Notes under the pieces: model-generated
What the model saw: only the letters and a program-made list of their open reading frames with translations
Told to the model about the DNA's origin: nothing
Database searches by the model: none
Position numbers and translations under genes: made by a program
Assembly (NCBI RefSeq): GCF_027925245.1
Contig: NZ_BSDP01000001.1
Span: 496,001-560,000, forward strand
From: Agromyces rhizosphaerae
GTDB taxonomy: Bacteria > Actinomycetota > Actinomycetes > Actinomycetales > Microbacteriaceae
Length of the DNA stretch: 64,000 bases
Reading direction: 5' to 3'
Shown here: one piece after another, positions 49,264 to 58,330 of the stretch
How positions within the stretch are numbered: the first letter of the stretch is position 1
Layout: every line of letters begins with the position of its first letter

Positions 49264-51537
49264 TCACTCGCCCGCGAGGGCCACCGATCGCTCGTGCACG
49301 CCCGCACCCACGGTCTCGTCCGGCGCGCCGGGGAGGCGCAGCACGGCCTCGGCGCCCTCGGGCACGGTCGCGACCACGCGCAGCGCGCCGTCGGCCACGT
49401 CCCAGCGCACGCGCGCGAGCCCGCGGGGCGTCTCGAGCGACGTCTGGGCCCAGGTGAGCCCGCCGCCCGGCCGCGGCGCGACCAGGATGCGCGCGTAGCC
49501 CGGCGCGAGCGGCGCGAGGCCGCCGACGACGCGGTGCATCCAGTCGACCACCGCGCCCAGCGCGTAGTGGTTGAACGAGGTCATCTCGCCCGGGTTGATG
49601 GTGCCGTCGGGCAGCATCGAGTCCCAGCGCTCCCAGATCGTGGTCGCGCCCATGGTCACCGGGTACAGCCACGACGGGCACTCGGTCTGCAGCAGCAGGC
49701 GGTACGCGGCGTCGAGGTGGCCGGTCGCGGTGAGCGCGTCGGTCACGAAGGGCGTGCCGGCGAACCCGGTCGAGATGCGGTAGCCGCTCTCGTCGACCAG
49801 CTCCGCGAGGCGCCGCCCGGCGAACTCGAGGTCGGCCCCGTCGACCATGCCCGTGACGATCGCGAGGGCGTAGACGGCGGATGCATCCGAGTGGATGACC
49901 CCCTCGCGCACGTACTCCGCGTGGAAGCCCGCGCGCAGCGTCTCGGCCAGGGCCGCGAACTCCGCCTCGGCGTCGGCGTCGCCCAGCACCCGCGCCGCGT
50001 CGACCGCGATCGTCGCCGACTTGTACGCCGCCAGTGTGGCCACGACGTGCCCGTCGGCCTTCGCCTCGTGCGGCGCCTCCGGCGGGGCATCCGGATCGAG
50101 CCAGTCGCCGAGCTGCATGCCCTGCCCCCAGACGCCCGACGGGTCGAGCAGCCCGCGCACCCGGCGCAGGTGCGCCGCCATCGCGGGGAACGCCTCGCGC
50201 AGCACGCGCTCGTCGCCGTACGCCTCGTACACCGCCCACGGCACCCACGCGGCGGCGTCGCTCCAGACGGCCATCGCCTCAGGCTTCGGGAACTCGGGCG
50301 GCACGTCGAAGTACTTGATCACGTCGGGCACGACCAGCGGCACGATGCCGTCGTGGTGGCGCTGCTCGAGGTCGAGGTCGACGAGCCAGTCGCGCAGGAA
50401 GTCCTGCACGTCGAACAGGAAGGCCGCGCTCGGCGCGAACGCGGCGATGTCGCCGGTCCACCCGAGGCGCTCGTCGCGCTGCGGGCAGTCGGTCGGCACG
50501 TCGAGGAAGTTGCCGCGCATGCCCCAGACCGCGTTCTCGTGCAGGCGGTCGAGCAGCGGGTCCGACGTCTCCATCCGCCCGATGCGGCGCAGGTCGCTGC
50601 TGACGACGACCGCGGCGAGCGCACCGTCGCCGATCGCGTCGGCCCCGCCCGGCCAGCCCGTCACCTCGACGTAGCGGAACCCGTGGAAGGTGAGCGTCGG
50701 CTCGAACACGTCGTCGCCGCCGCTCAGCAGGTAGCGATCGGTCGCGAGCGCGGAGCGCAGGGGGCGCGTGCCCAGCTCGTCGTGCTCGAGCACCTCGGCG
50801 TGGCGCAGCACCACCTCGGCGCCGGCCTCGCCGCGCACGGCGACCCGCACGAAGCCCACGAGGTTCTGCCCGAAGTCGACCAGCACGGCGCCCGACGGCG
50901 AGCTCGTCACCGAGACCGGCGCGACCTCCTGCACCCGCCGCACCGGCGGGCCGATGTACGGCTCCAGCTTCGCGAGATCGACGTCGAGCTCGTGCACGCC
51001 GACCCAGCCGGCCCCGTCGAACCCGGCAGCCAGCCAGGCGTCGTCGCGCAGGCGCGCGTCGATAGCCTGCCCGTCGTAGAGGTCGTTCGCGAGGGTCGCG
51101 CCGGGGCCGGCCGACCACGAGGCATCCGTGCCGATGACCTGCTCGTGCCCGTCGGCGAACCGCACCCGCAGCTCGGCGAACGCGCCGAGCTCGGCACCGT
51201 AGACGTCGCGGTTCCCGGCCCAGCCGAGGCGGCCGCGGTACCAGCCGTTGCCCAGCGCGAGGCCGAGCACGTTGGCCCCGTCGGCGACGAGCGCGGTCAC
51301 GTCGGTCTCGGCGAACCGCACGCGCCACTCGTAGCTCGACCAGCCGGGGGTCAGCAGGTCCTCCGACACCGGCCGGCCGTTCAGCCAGGCCTCGACCACG
51401 CCGAGCGCGCTGTAGCGCAGCGTCGCCTGCACGACCTCGCCGTGGCCGGTGTCGAGCGCGACCTCGCGTCGCAGCAGGGGCGCGCCGCCGAACTCGTCGT
51501 CGGGCGCGATCATCAGGGCGTTCCACGGATGGGTCAT
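49264..51537 (-). CDS. GH78 alpha-L-rhamnosidase
   Basis: This 757-residue enzyme has no signal peptide. N-terminal beta domains carry the carbohydrate-binding-like stretch L-G-L-A-L-G-N-G-W-Y-R-G. The (alpha/alpha)6 barrel carries F-L-D-V-P-T-D-C-P-Q-R-D-E-R-L-G-W-T-G-D, with the catalytic acid, and later T-I-W-E-R-W-D-S. It removes alpha-L-rhamnosyl residues from imported pectic or flavonoid glycosides. GAGGAAC precedes ATG 51537. It lies 92 bp after an MFS transporter gene in the same direction, probably its uptake partner. Confidence 0.94.
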   Translation of the reverse strand: MTHPWNALMIAPDDEFGGAPLLRREVALDTGHGEVVQATLRYSALGVVEAWLNGRPVSEDLLTPGWSSYEWRVRFAETDVTALVADGANVLGLALGNGWYRGRLGWAGNRDVYGAELGAFAELRVRFADGHEQVIGTDASWSAGPGATLANDLYDGQAIDARLRDDAWLAAGFDGAGWVGVHELDVDLAKLEPYIGPPVRRVQEVAPVSVTSSPSGAVLVDFGQNLVGFVRVAVRGEAGAEVVLRHAEVLEHDELGTRPLRSALATDRYLLSGGDDVFEPTLTFHGFRYVEVTGWPGGADAIGDGALAAVVVSSDLRRIGRMETSDPLLDRLHENAVWGMRGNFLDVPTDCPQRDERLGWTGDIAAFAPSAAFLFDVQDFLRDWLVDLDLEQRHHDGIVPLVVPDVIKYFDVPPEFPKPEAMAVWSDAAAWVPWAVYEAYGDERVLREAFPAMAAHLRRVRGLLDPSGVWGQGMQLGDWLDPDAPPEAPHEAKADGHVVATLAAYKSATIAVDAARVLGDADAEAEFAALAETLRAGFHAEYVREGVIHSDASAVYALAIVTGMVDGADLEFAGRRLAELVDESGYRISTGFAGTPFVTDALTATGHLDAAYRLLLQTECPSWLYPVTMGATTIWERWDSMLPDGTINPGEMTSFNHYALGAVVDWMHRVVGGLAPLAPGYARILVAPRPGGGLTWAQTSLETPRGLARVRWDVADGALRVVATVPEGAEAVLRLPGAPDETVGAGVHERSVALAGE

Positions 51538-51629
51538 CGGTGTTCCTCCATCCCCGCCATCGGGGAAGTCGTCGGTCACGTGCCCGGGCCGCCGTCGAGC
51601 GGGCCCGGGCACGTGTCGGAGCGTACTCG

Positions 51630-53024
51630 TCAGCGTGCGGCGACGTCGGCCGTGTCGGACCCGGCTGCGGGCGCCTCGGGGGCGGCGTCGGCCACGGATG
51701 CCGCGTCGGCGGCCGGCTCCGCCGCCTCGGCCCGCTCCTCCGCGAGGTCGGCACGCGGCATCCGGGCGATCCAGAAGGCGCCCATGGCCAGCGCGACGGC
51801 GCTCGTGGCGAAGAGGAACCAGTAGAGCACCTGCGGACCGGCCGCGATGATCGCGGGGGTGACCAGCGCGATGCCGGCGGCGACGACGCGGGTGAACGCG
51901 ATCATGACGCCCTGGGCGCCCGAGCGGGAGAGCGTCGAGAACAGCTCCTGGGCCCAGACCTTGAACATCGGCTCGCCCGCGATGGCGCCGCCGATCGCGA
52001 AGAGCACGCCGTTCAGCACGAGCGTGAACAGGGTGACGCCGAAGATCGCGGGCACGGCCATGGCGGCGAGCACGAAGACCGCGCCGACCGCGAACGCGCG
52101 CATGCGCCAGCGGGTGTCGACCAGGCGCATGAGCGTGAGCATGCCCACGAGCGAGACGCCGAACGCGATGAGGCTCAGCGCCGAGGCGGTCGAGACGTCC
52201 GAGCCGGCGACGTTCACGTAGAGGTAGGTGCTGAACTGGCCGTTGGTGTTGGCGGCGACGTTCACGAGCGCGTAGAACAGCCCGACCGCGATGAGCGGCA
52301 CGAGCACCGGAGCCCTGAACAGGCTGCGGATCGCACCGGGGTCGGCCTCCACGGTCGTGCCCTGTGCGGCGGCCACCTCGATGGCCGACGTGCGGCGGTC
52401 ATGCGCCGCCTGCCACTTCGCCGACTCGGGCAGCGTGGCCCGGAGCACCAGCACGATCACCGCGACCACGGCCAGGAAGCCGTAGAGGATGCGGCCGCCG
52501 GTGGTGCCCATGCCGCCGATGAAGATGCCCATGACGATGATGGCGAGGATGCCGGCCATCCAGAGCACGTGCGAGAACGTGATCATCTTGCCGCGCTTCT
52601 CGTCGGGCGCGCTCTCGGCGATCATCGCCATCGAGACCGGCAGGTCGGCGCCCGCGCCGAAGCCCAGCAGCGCCAGCGACACGTACAGCACGGCCGGGTC
52701 CCATGCCATCGCGCTGAGCGCGGCGCCGATCGCGAACACGATGAGCGTGACCGTGAAGACGCGGCGGCGGCCGAAGCGGTCGCCGAGCCGGCCGCCCGTG
52801 AAGGCGCCGATCGCGATCGTGAGCGTGAGCAGGGCCGAGAACTGGCCGATCTGCGCGCCGGTGACCCCGAGGCCGTCCTGGAACAGCACGAGCGCGGTGC
52901 CCGTCGCGACGATCGCGCCGGCGTCGATGAACGACGCCATGCCGGCGATCACGGCGATCCACCAGGGGTTGGGCTGCCGTGCTGCTGCGGGGCCGGATGC
53001 GGCCCGGTCGGAAATCGAGGTCAT
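51630..53024 (-). CDS. MFS sugar transporter-like protein
   Basis: This 464-residue protein has 12 helices, with G-G-R-L-G-D-R-F-G-R-R-R in loop 2-3 and L-P-E-S-A-K-W after helix 6, as in the sugar-porter branch. The C-terminal 35 residues are Ala/Glu-rich and disordered. It precedes the GH78 gene and is divergent from the Gfo/Idh-DUF993 operon. It likely imports a rhamnoside or related sugar. Confidence 0.82.
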   Translation of the reverse strand: MTSISDRAASGPAAARQPNPWWIAVIAGMASFIDAGAIVATGTALVLFQDGLGVTGAQIGQFSALLTLTIAIGAFTGGRLGDRFGRRRVFTVTLIVFAIGAALSAMAWDPAVLYVSLALLGFGAGADLPVSMAMIAESAPDEKRGKMITFSHVLWMAGILAIIVMGIFIGGMGTTGGRILYGFLAVVAVIVLVLRATLPESAKWQAAHDRRTSAIEVAAAQGTTVEADPGAIRSLFRAPVLVPLIAVGLFYALVNVAANTNGQFSTYLYVNVAGSDVSTASALSLIAFGVSLVGMLTLMRLVDTRWRMRAFAVGAVFVLAAMAVPAIFGVTLFTLVLNGVLFAIGGAIAGEPMFKVWAQELFSTLSRSGAQGVMIAFTRVVAAGIALVTPAIIAAGPQVLYWFLFATSAVALAMGAFWIARMPRADLAEERAEAAEPAADAASVADAAPEAPAAGSDTADVAAR

Positions 53025-53065
53025 GACGTGAACTCCGTTGTCGGTCGGTCCGGCGGCGCCGGCGG

Positions 53066-53081
53066 GAATGAAACGATTCAC
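53066..53081 (-). promoter_or_regulatory. LacI-type operator before the MFS-GH78 genes
   Basis: GAATGAAACGATTCAC lies 42 bp before the MFS start. Its reverse complement contains AATCGTTTC, the core seen at 40158 and 48031. Confidence 0.5.
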
Positions 53082-53135
53082 GGGCAGTGTAGCAGAATCC
53101 CGAGTGATCACTAGGTTTCCGATTCGATCCCCCGG

Positions 53136-53181
53136 TTGCGCCACCCCGACACCTCCCCTACACTGTGGTAAACGCTTTCCC
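53136..53181 (+). promoter_or_regulatory. Promoter and LacI-type operator of the Gfo/Idh-DUF993-isomerase operon
   Basis: TTGCGC (53136-53141), 17 bp and TACACT (53159-53164) form a good promoter. TGGTAAACGCTTTCCC (53166-53181) covers the start. Its right half matches the operator at 12969 (CGCTTTCCC). Confidence 0.7.
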
Positions 53182-53246
53182 GCATCGATGCGGCGCACCA
53201 CTGCCGCCACGAACGCGGGGCCATCACGAGAGACGAAGGACACCCC

Positions 53247-54458
53247 GTGGCAGAGCAGACGATCGGCATCATCATGAACGGCGCCTCCGGGCGCATGGGC
53301 TACCGGCAGCACCTGGTGCGGTCGATCCTCGCGATCCGCGAGCAGGGCGGCGTCGAGCTCTCCGACGGCACCCGGGTGCAGGTCGAGCCGCTGCTCGTCG
53401 GACGCAGCGAGGCCAAGCTCGCCGAGCTCGCCGCCCGCCACGGCATCGAGCACTACACGACCGACCTCGACGCCGCGCTCGCCGACGACCGCTGGCAGAT
53501 CTACGCCGACTTCCTCGTCACCAAGGCGCGCTTCCCCGCGATCAAGAAGGCCATCGCCGCCGGCAAGGCCATCTACACCGAGAAGCCGACCGCCGAGAGC
53601 TTCGAGGACGCCCTCGAGCTCGCCCGCCTCGCCACCGAGGCCGGCATCAAGAACGGCGTCGTGCACGACAAGCTCTACCTGCCCGGCCTCCGCAAGCTGA
53701 AGCGCCTCATCGACTCGGGCTTCTTCGGCCAGATCCTGAGCGTGCGAGGCGAGTTCGGCTACTGGGTGTTCGAGGGCGATTGGCACCCGGCCCAGCGCCC
53801 GAGCTGGAACTACCGGTCCGAGGACGGCGGCGGCATCATCGTCGACATGTTCCCGCACTGGAACTACGTGCTCGAGAACCTCTTCGGCCGCGTCGAGTCG
53901 GTCTACGCGAAGGCCGTCACCGAGATCCCGCAGCGCGTCGACGAGCAGGGCGAGCCCTACGCGGCCACCGCCGACGACGCCGCGTACGCGATCTTCGAGC
54001 TCGCCGGCGGCGTCACCGCACAGCTCAACTCGAGCTGGACCACCCGCGTGAACCGCGACGAGCTCGTCGAGTTCCAGGTCGACGGCACGCTCGGCTCGGC
54101 CGTCGTCGGCCTGTTCGGCTGCAAGATCCAGCCGCGCAACGCCACGCCGAAGCCGGTCTGGAACCCCGACATCCCCGACACCATCGACTACGCGTCGACC
54201 TGGCTCGAGACGCCCGAGACCGAGGTGTTCGAGAACGGCTTCAAGGTGCAGTGGGAGGACTTCATCCGCCACGTCGTCGAGGACGCCCCGAACGACTACG
54301 ACTTCCTCGCCGGCGCGCGCGGCATGCTCCTCGCCGAGACCGGCCTCGCCTCGAGCGCCCAGGGCCGTCGCCTCGAGGTGCCCGAGGTCACCGTCGACGG
54401 TGCCCCCGACAGCGCGTCGGGCGCCGAGGCGTCCGAGCTGAGCGGCGCGGGGGCCTGA
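53247..54458 (+). CDS. Gfo/Idh/MocA-family oxidoreductase
   Basis: This 403-residue enzyme has I-I-M-N-G-A-S-G-R-M-G-Y-R at the nucleotide site (an unusual N-G-A-x-G-R-M-G loop), A-I-Y-T-E-K-P-T-A-E-S, and D-M-F-P-H-W-N-Y-V in the C-terminal domain. It probably oxidises a sugar hydroxyl. GTG 53247 is preceded by GAAGGA. It heads a three-gene operon with a DUF993 aldolase-like protein and a TIM-barrel isomerase. Confidence 0.88.
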   Translation: MAEQTIGIIMNGASGRMGYRQHLVRSILAIREQGGVELSDGTRVQVEPLLVGRSEAKLAELAARHGIEHYTTDLDAALADDRWQIYADFLVTKARFPAIKKAIAAGKAIYTEKPTAESFEDALELARLATEAGIKNGVVHDKLYLPGLRKLKRLIDSGFFGQILSVRGEFGYWVFEGDWHPAQRPSWNYRSEDGGGIIVDMFPHWNYVLENLFGRVESVYAKAVTEIPQRVDEQGEPYAATADDAAYAIFELAGGVTAQLNSSWTTRVNRDELVEFQVDGTLGSAVVGLFGCKIQPRNATPKPVWNPDIPDTIDYASTWLETPETEVFENGFKVQWEDFIRHVVEDAPNDYDFLAGARGMLLAETGLASSAQGRRLEVPEVTVDGAPDSASGAEASELSGAGA

Positions 54459-54460
54459 CC

Positions 54461-55672
54461 GTGACGGCGCTCACCCTCCTCGCCGTCGACGGGTCGACCA
54501 CGGCGGTCGAGCTGGCGGATGCCCCGGGCTTCACTCCCCCCAGGCAGCCGCTGCGCTCGCGCGTGGCCTACGCGGCCGCGCACGTCGTGCCGAAGCCCTA
54601 CGCCGACAACACCCCCGGCCAGCCGGCGGAGATCGACTGGGACGCCACCCTCGCGTACCGCCACCACGTCTACTCGTGGGGCCTCGGCGTGGCCGACGCC
54701 ATGGACACGGCGCAGCGCAACATGGGCCTCGACCCGGCCGCGACACGCGAGCTCATCACCCGCAGCGCCGCGGAGGCGGCCTCGGCGGGCGGCGCGCTCG
54801 TCGTGGGCGTGAACACCGACCACCTCGAGGCCGAGCAGGTCTCCCTCGACGAGGTGATCGACGCCTACAAGGAGCAGCTGCACCACGCCGAGGATGCCGG
54901 CGCCGGCGCCGTGCTCATGGCCAGCCGCCACCTCGCGCGCGCCGCGCAGTCGGCCGACGACTACCGCCGCGTGTACCGCGAGGTGCTCGCCGCCGCCGGC
55001 GCGCCGGTCGTGCTGCACTGGCTCGGCACGGCGTTCGACCCGTCGCTCGAGGGCTACTTCGGGTCGACCGACACGAATGCCGCCTCCGACACGCTCGTCG
55101 AGATCATCGAGGCATCCGCCGACAAGGTGTCGGGCGTGAAGATGAGCCTGCTCGACGCCGATGCCGAGATCGCCGTGCGCCGTCGCCTGCCCGAGACCGC
55201 GCGGATGTTCACGGGCGACGACTTCAACTACGTCGGGCTCATCGCGGGCGACGACGAGGGGCACTCCGACGCGCTGCTCGGCGCGTTCGCGGCGATCGCC
55301 CCGCACGCCTCGGCCGCGATCCGCGCGCTCGACCAGGGCGACCCGGCCGAGTACCGACGCATCCTCCAGCCGACCGAGGCGCTGTCGCGGCAGATCTTCG
55401 CCGCGCCGACGTTCTACTACAAGACCGGCGTCGCGTTCCTGTCGTGGCTCAACGGCCACCAGGCCGCGTTCCAGATGGTCGGCGGCCTGCACGCCGCACG
55501 GAGCCTGCCGCACCTCTCCGAGATCGTGCGGCTCGCCAACGCGTGCGGCGCCTTCGAGCGGCCCGAGCTCGCTGCCGCACGCTGGCACTCGCTGCTCACG
55601 CTGAACGGCGTGTTCGATGCGACGGATGCCCCGGCCGAGGCCGCATCGGAGACCGCGGAGGTACTCGCGTGA
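54461..55672 (+). CDS. DUF993 protein (DHDPS-like aldolase superfamily)
   Basis: This 403-residue protein of DUF993 is related to the class I aldolase/DHDPS TIM barrels. A candidate Schiff-base lysine is K227 in S-G-V-K-M-S-L-L-D, and a possible hydroxyl partner lies in V-V-L-H-W-L-G. No member has an assigned reaction that I know. It starts 2 bp after the Gfo/Idh stop and overlaps the isomerase by GTGA, so the three proteins act together. A retro-aldol cleavage of a keto-sugar is a reasonable guess. Confidence 0.8.
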   Translation: MTALTLLAVDGSTTAVELADAPGFTPPRQPLRSRVAYAAAHVVPKPYADNTPGQPAEIDWDATLAYRHHVYSWGLGVADAMDTAQRNMGLDPAATRELITRSAAEAASAGGALVVGVNTDHLEAEQVSLDEVIDAYKEQLHHAEDAGAGAVLMASRHLARAAQSADDYRRVYREVLAAAGAPVVLHWLGTAFDPSLEGYFGSTDTNAASDTLVEIIEASADKVSGVKMSLLDADAEIAVRRRLPETARMFTGDDFNYVGLIAGDDEGHSDALLGAFAAIAPHASAAIRALDQGDPAEYRRILQPTEALSRQIFAAPTFYYKTGVAFLSWLNGHQAAFQMVGGLHAARSLPHLSEIVRLANACGAFERPELAAARWHSLLTLNGVFDATDAPAEAASETAEVLA

Positions 55673-56547
55673 GCGCGCATCCCCGCCTCTCGATGAACCA
55701 GGGCACGATCAAGCACGCGTCGCTGCCCGAGGCGATCGACGCTGTGCTCGGCGCGGGCTACGCGTCGATCGGCACCTGGCGCGAGCCCGTGCAGGAGCTC
55801 GGCCTCGCCGAGTCGGCGGCGCGCCTGGCCGACTCGGGCCTGCGGCTGTCGACGCACTGCCGCAGCGGGTTCTTCGCGATGCCCGAGGGCCCGGCCCGGC
55901 GTGCCGCGATCGACGACAACCTGCGCGCGATCGAGGAGACCGCGACGCTCGCAGCCGCCGGCGCCGAGGGGTCGACCGCCGTACTCGTGATCGTCGGCGG
56001 CGGGATGCCCGAGGGGTCGCGTGACGTGATCGGCGCGCGCGAGCACGTGCGCGACGCGATCGGCGAGCTCGCCCCTGCTGCGAAGGGCGCGGGCGTCACG
56101 CTCGCGATCGAGGCGCTGCACCCGATGTACGCGTCCGACCGGTGCGTCGTGTCGACTCTCGGCCAGGCGCTCGACATCGCGGAGGACTTCGACGCCGACG
56201 TGGTCGGCGCGGTCGTCGACACGTTCCACGTCTGGTGGGACCCGGAGCTGCTGCCGCAGATCGCGCGCGCGGGCGCCGCGGGCCGCATCGCCACCTACCA
56301 GGTGTGCGACTGGGCCACGCCGCTGCCCGCGGACGTGCTGATGGGCCGCCACTATCCCGGCGACGGCGTGATCGACTTCGCATCGATCACCGCCGCGGTC
56401 GAAGCGACCGGCTACGACCGCGACGTCGAGGTGGAGCTCTTCAACGCCGACATCTGGGCCACGCCGTTCGACGAGGTCGCGCGCCGCACCGCCGAGTCGT
56501 TCGCCGCCGCGGTCGCCCCCCACCTCGCCGCATCCGTCCCCGCCTGA
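55669..56547 (+). CDS. Sugar phosphate isomerase/epimerase-type TIM-barrel protein
   Basis: This 292-residue xylose-isomerase-like barrel has L-S-M-N-Q-G-T-I-K-H, L-A-I-E-A-L-H-P-M, V-V-D-T-F-H-V-W-W-D and V-E-L-F-N-A-D, carrying the usual metal-binding E, D, H and E residues. Relatives epimerise, isomerise or dehydrate keto-sugars and inosose. It is the last gene of the operon, and a palindromic repeat follows the stop by 25 bp. Confidence 0.83.
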   Translation: MSAHPRLSMNQGTIKHASLPEAIDAVLGAGYASIGTWREPVQELGLAESAARLADSGLRLSTHCRSGFFAMPEGPARRAAIDDNLRAIEETATLAAAGAEGSTAVLVIVGGGMPEGSRDVIGAREHVRDAIGELAPAAKGAGVTLAIEALHPMYASDRCVVSTLGQALDIAEDFDADVVGAVVDTFHVWWDPELLPQIARAGAAGRIATYQVCDWATPLPADVLMGRHYPGDGVIDFASITAAVEATGYDRDVEVELFNADIWATPFDEVARRTAESFAAAVAPHLAASVPA

Positions 56548-56571
56548 CCGAACGCCCGCGCGACCCGCCAC

Positions 56572-56624
56572 GGAGTACGCAAAGTGCGGAAACGCCCGCG
56601 GCGTTTCCCCACTTTTCGTACTCC
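56572..56624. repeat. Dispersed palindromic repeat, copy C (25-bp stem)
   Basis: GGAGTACGCAAAGTGCGG and following bases (56572-56596) pair with 56600-56624 with two mismatches and a 3-nt loop. It lies between convergent genes and probably ends transcription both ways. The sequence is the same family as 37888-37938, 18.6 kb away. Confidence 0.8.
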
Positions 56625-56625
56625 G

Positions 56626-57243
56626 TCAGGCGTCGAGGAGGGCGGACTGCACGGCCACGAGGGCGGGGCCGTAGCGGGCGTCCATCCACTCCTGCACGGT
56701 GCCGTCGTCGTAGCGCACCTGCACGAACAGGTAGCCGTTCTGCTGCCAGCTCGAGAGCACGCTGTCGTCGCCGAAGCCGGAGAGCTCGTCCTGGATCGCC
56801 GTGAGCGTCGCCTCGTCGCCCTCGCCGGCGTTCGCCTCCTCGAGCCGCTCGTCGAACTCGGCGAGCGGTGAGTAGAGCGCGAGCGGCACGACCTCGCCGG
56901 TGACCGCGAACGCCTCGCCGTCCCACCGGCCGATGATCGCGTAGCTGCCCCAGGTCACGCCCGACGCCTCCTCGTACGTGCCCTCCGGGAACGTCCATTC
57001 CGGCATCGGCATGCCGCCGCACTGGGGCGGATACGACTCGGCCACCGCGCCGATGCAGAACTCCGCGTCGGCGTCGCCCTGCTGCAGCACCGTGCCCTGG
57101 CCGACGACGTCGCCCGCGGGCACCGGCGCGGGGATGCCGTCGCCGCCCGCGTCGGCGCCGGGCCCGGATCCGGCCGAGGCGCAGGCGGTGAGGGATGCGG
57201 CGAGGAGCAGCGCGACGGCAGCGGCGAGCACACGGGTGGGCAT
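56626..57243 (-). CDS. Secreted lipoprotein, function unknown
   Basis: This 205-residue protein has a lipoprotein signal peptide with lipobox L-T-A-C21. A Gly/Ala/Pro-rich linker and an acidic globular domain follow, with C-I-G-A and P-Q-C-G-G (possible disulfide) and Trp-rich strands (W-G-S-Y-A-I-I-G-R-W-D-G). No enzyme motif is recognised. It should be anchored to the outer face of the membrane. It is transcribed alone. Confidence 0.75.
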   Translation of the reverse strand: MPTRVLAAAVALLLAASLTACASAGSGPGADAGGDGIPAPVPAGDVVGQGTVLQQGDADAEFCIGAVAESYPPQCGGMPMPEWTFPEGTYEEASGVTWGSYAIIGRWDGEAFAVTGEVVPLALYSPLAEFDERLEEANAGEGDEATLTAIQDELSGFGDDSVLSSWQQNGYLFVQVRYDDGTVQEWMDARYGPALVAVQSALLDA

Positions 57244-57304
57244 GCCGACATCCTGCCGCCCGCGACGGCGGGCGCGCCAGCCAACGTTCCCGGCTGCTCG
57301 GACG

Positions 57305-58330
57305 TCAGGCCGCGGTGCGCCCCGCCCGCGACCACTCGAGCAGCCGCTCGACCGGCCACGTCGTGACGATGCGCTCCTCGCGCACGCCGGCCGCCTCGGC
57401 GCGCGCCGCCCCGAGACCGAGGAACGAGAGGTGCCCCGGCGCGTGCCCGTCGGAGTCGATGCTGAACAGGCAACCGGCCTCGATCGCGAGCGCGATCAGC
57501 TCGTCGGGCGGGTCGCGCCGCTCGGGGCGGGAGTTGATCTCGACCGCGACGTCGTGCTCGGCGCACGCGGCGAACACGGCCTCGGCGTCGAACTCCGACG
57601 GCGGGCGCACCCGGCCGCCCTCGACCTTCTGGCCGGTGCAGTGCCCGAGCACGTTGGTGAACGGATGCTCGATGGCGGCCAGCATCCGCTCGGTCATGAC
57701 CGCACGCTCGGAGCGCAGCTTCGAGTGCACGCTGGCGACGACCACGTCGAGGCGCGCCAGCATGGCGGGGGTCTGGTCGAGCGAGCCGTCCTCGAGGATG
57801 TCGACCTCGATGCCGGAGAGCACCCGGGCTCCCCCGTCGCGCGACGCGTTCAGCGACTCGAGCACGTCGAGCTGCTCGGCGAGGCGCTCGGCCGACAGCC
57901 CATTCGCGACCCGCAGGCTCGGCGAGTGGTCGGTGAGCACGAGGTACTCGAGCCCGACGAGGTCGGCGGCCCGGGCCATCGTGGCGATCGGCGTCGTGCC
58001 GTCGGACCACTCGCTGTGCGAGTGCAGGTCGCCGCGCAGGCGGGCGTGCAGCCCCGTGGCATCCGGCACCGCCTGCCCCAGCTTCTCGCGCAGGTCGCGC
58101 AGGTACTCGGGCACCCCGCCGGCCAGTGCCTCGGCGATGACGCCAGCGGTGCGGTCACCGACGCCCGCGATGCGCTTCAGCGACCCCTCGGCCGCCCGGG
58201 TGCGGAGCTCCTCCTCCGAGACGCCCTCGATCGCCGCCGCCGCGCCGCGGAACGCCTTCGTGCGGTACGGCGAGGCGAGGTCGCGCTCGAGCAGGAACGC
58301 GATCTCCTCGAGGGCGGCGAGCGGGTTCAC
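57305..58330 (-). CDS. PHP-domain phosphoesterase with polymerase-beta-like N-terminal domain
   Basis: This 341-residue protein has an N-terminal helix-hairpin-helix part ([13 protein letters not shown]) resembling the front of DNA polymerase X. A PHP domain follows with [30 protein letters not shown] and S-I-D-S-D-G-H. The palm and fingers of PolX are absent. Metal-ligand residues look complete, so it may be a nuclease or phosphatase in DNA repair. GTG 58330 overlaps the upstream stop by GTGA. Confidence 0.82.
   Translation of the reverse strand: MNPLAALEEIAFLLERDLASPYRTKAFRGAAAAIEGVSEEELRTRAAEGSLKRIAGVGDRTAGVIAEALAGGVPEYLRDLREKLGQAVPDATGLHARLRGDLHSHSEWSDGTTPIATMARAADLVGLEYLVLTDHSPSLRVANGLSAERLAEQLDVLESLNASRDGGARVLSGIEVDILEDGSLDQTPAMLARLDVVVASVHSKLRSERAVMTERMLAAIEHPFTNVLGHCTGQKVEGGRVRPPSEFDAEAVFAACAEHDVAVEINSRPERRDPPDELIALAIEAGCLFSIDSDGHAPGHLSFLGLGAARAEAAGVREERIVTTWPVERLLEWSRAGRTAA

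Noticed and set aside
53103..53112. Palindrome AGTGATCACT between divergent promoters
   Set aside because: Only 10 bp, not repeated elsewhere in the window and unlike the LacI sites; may be chance.
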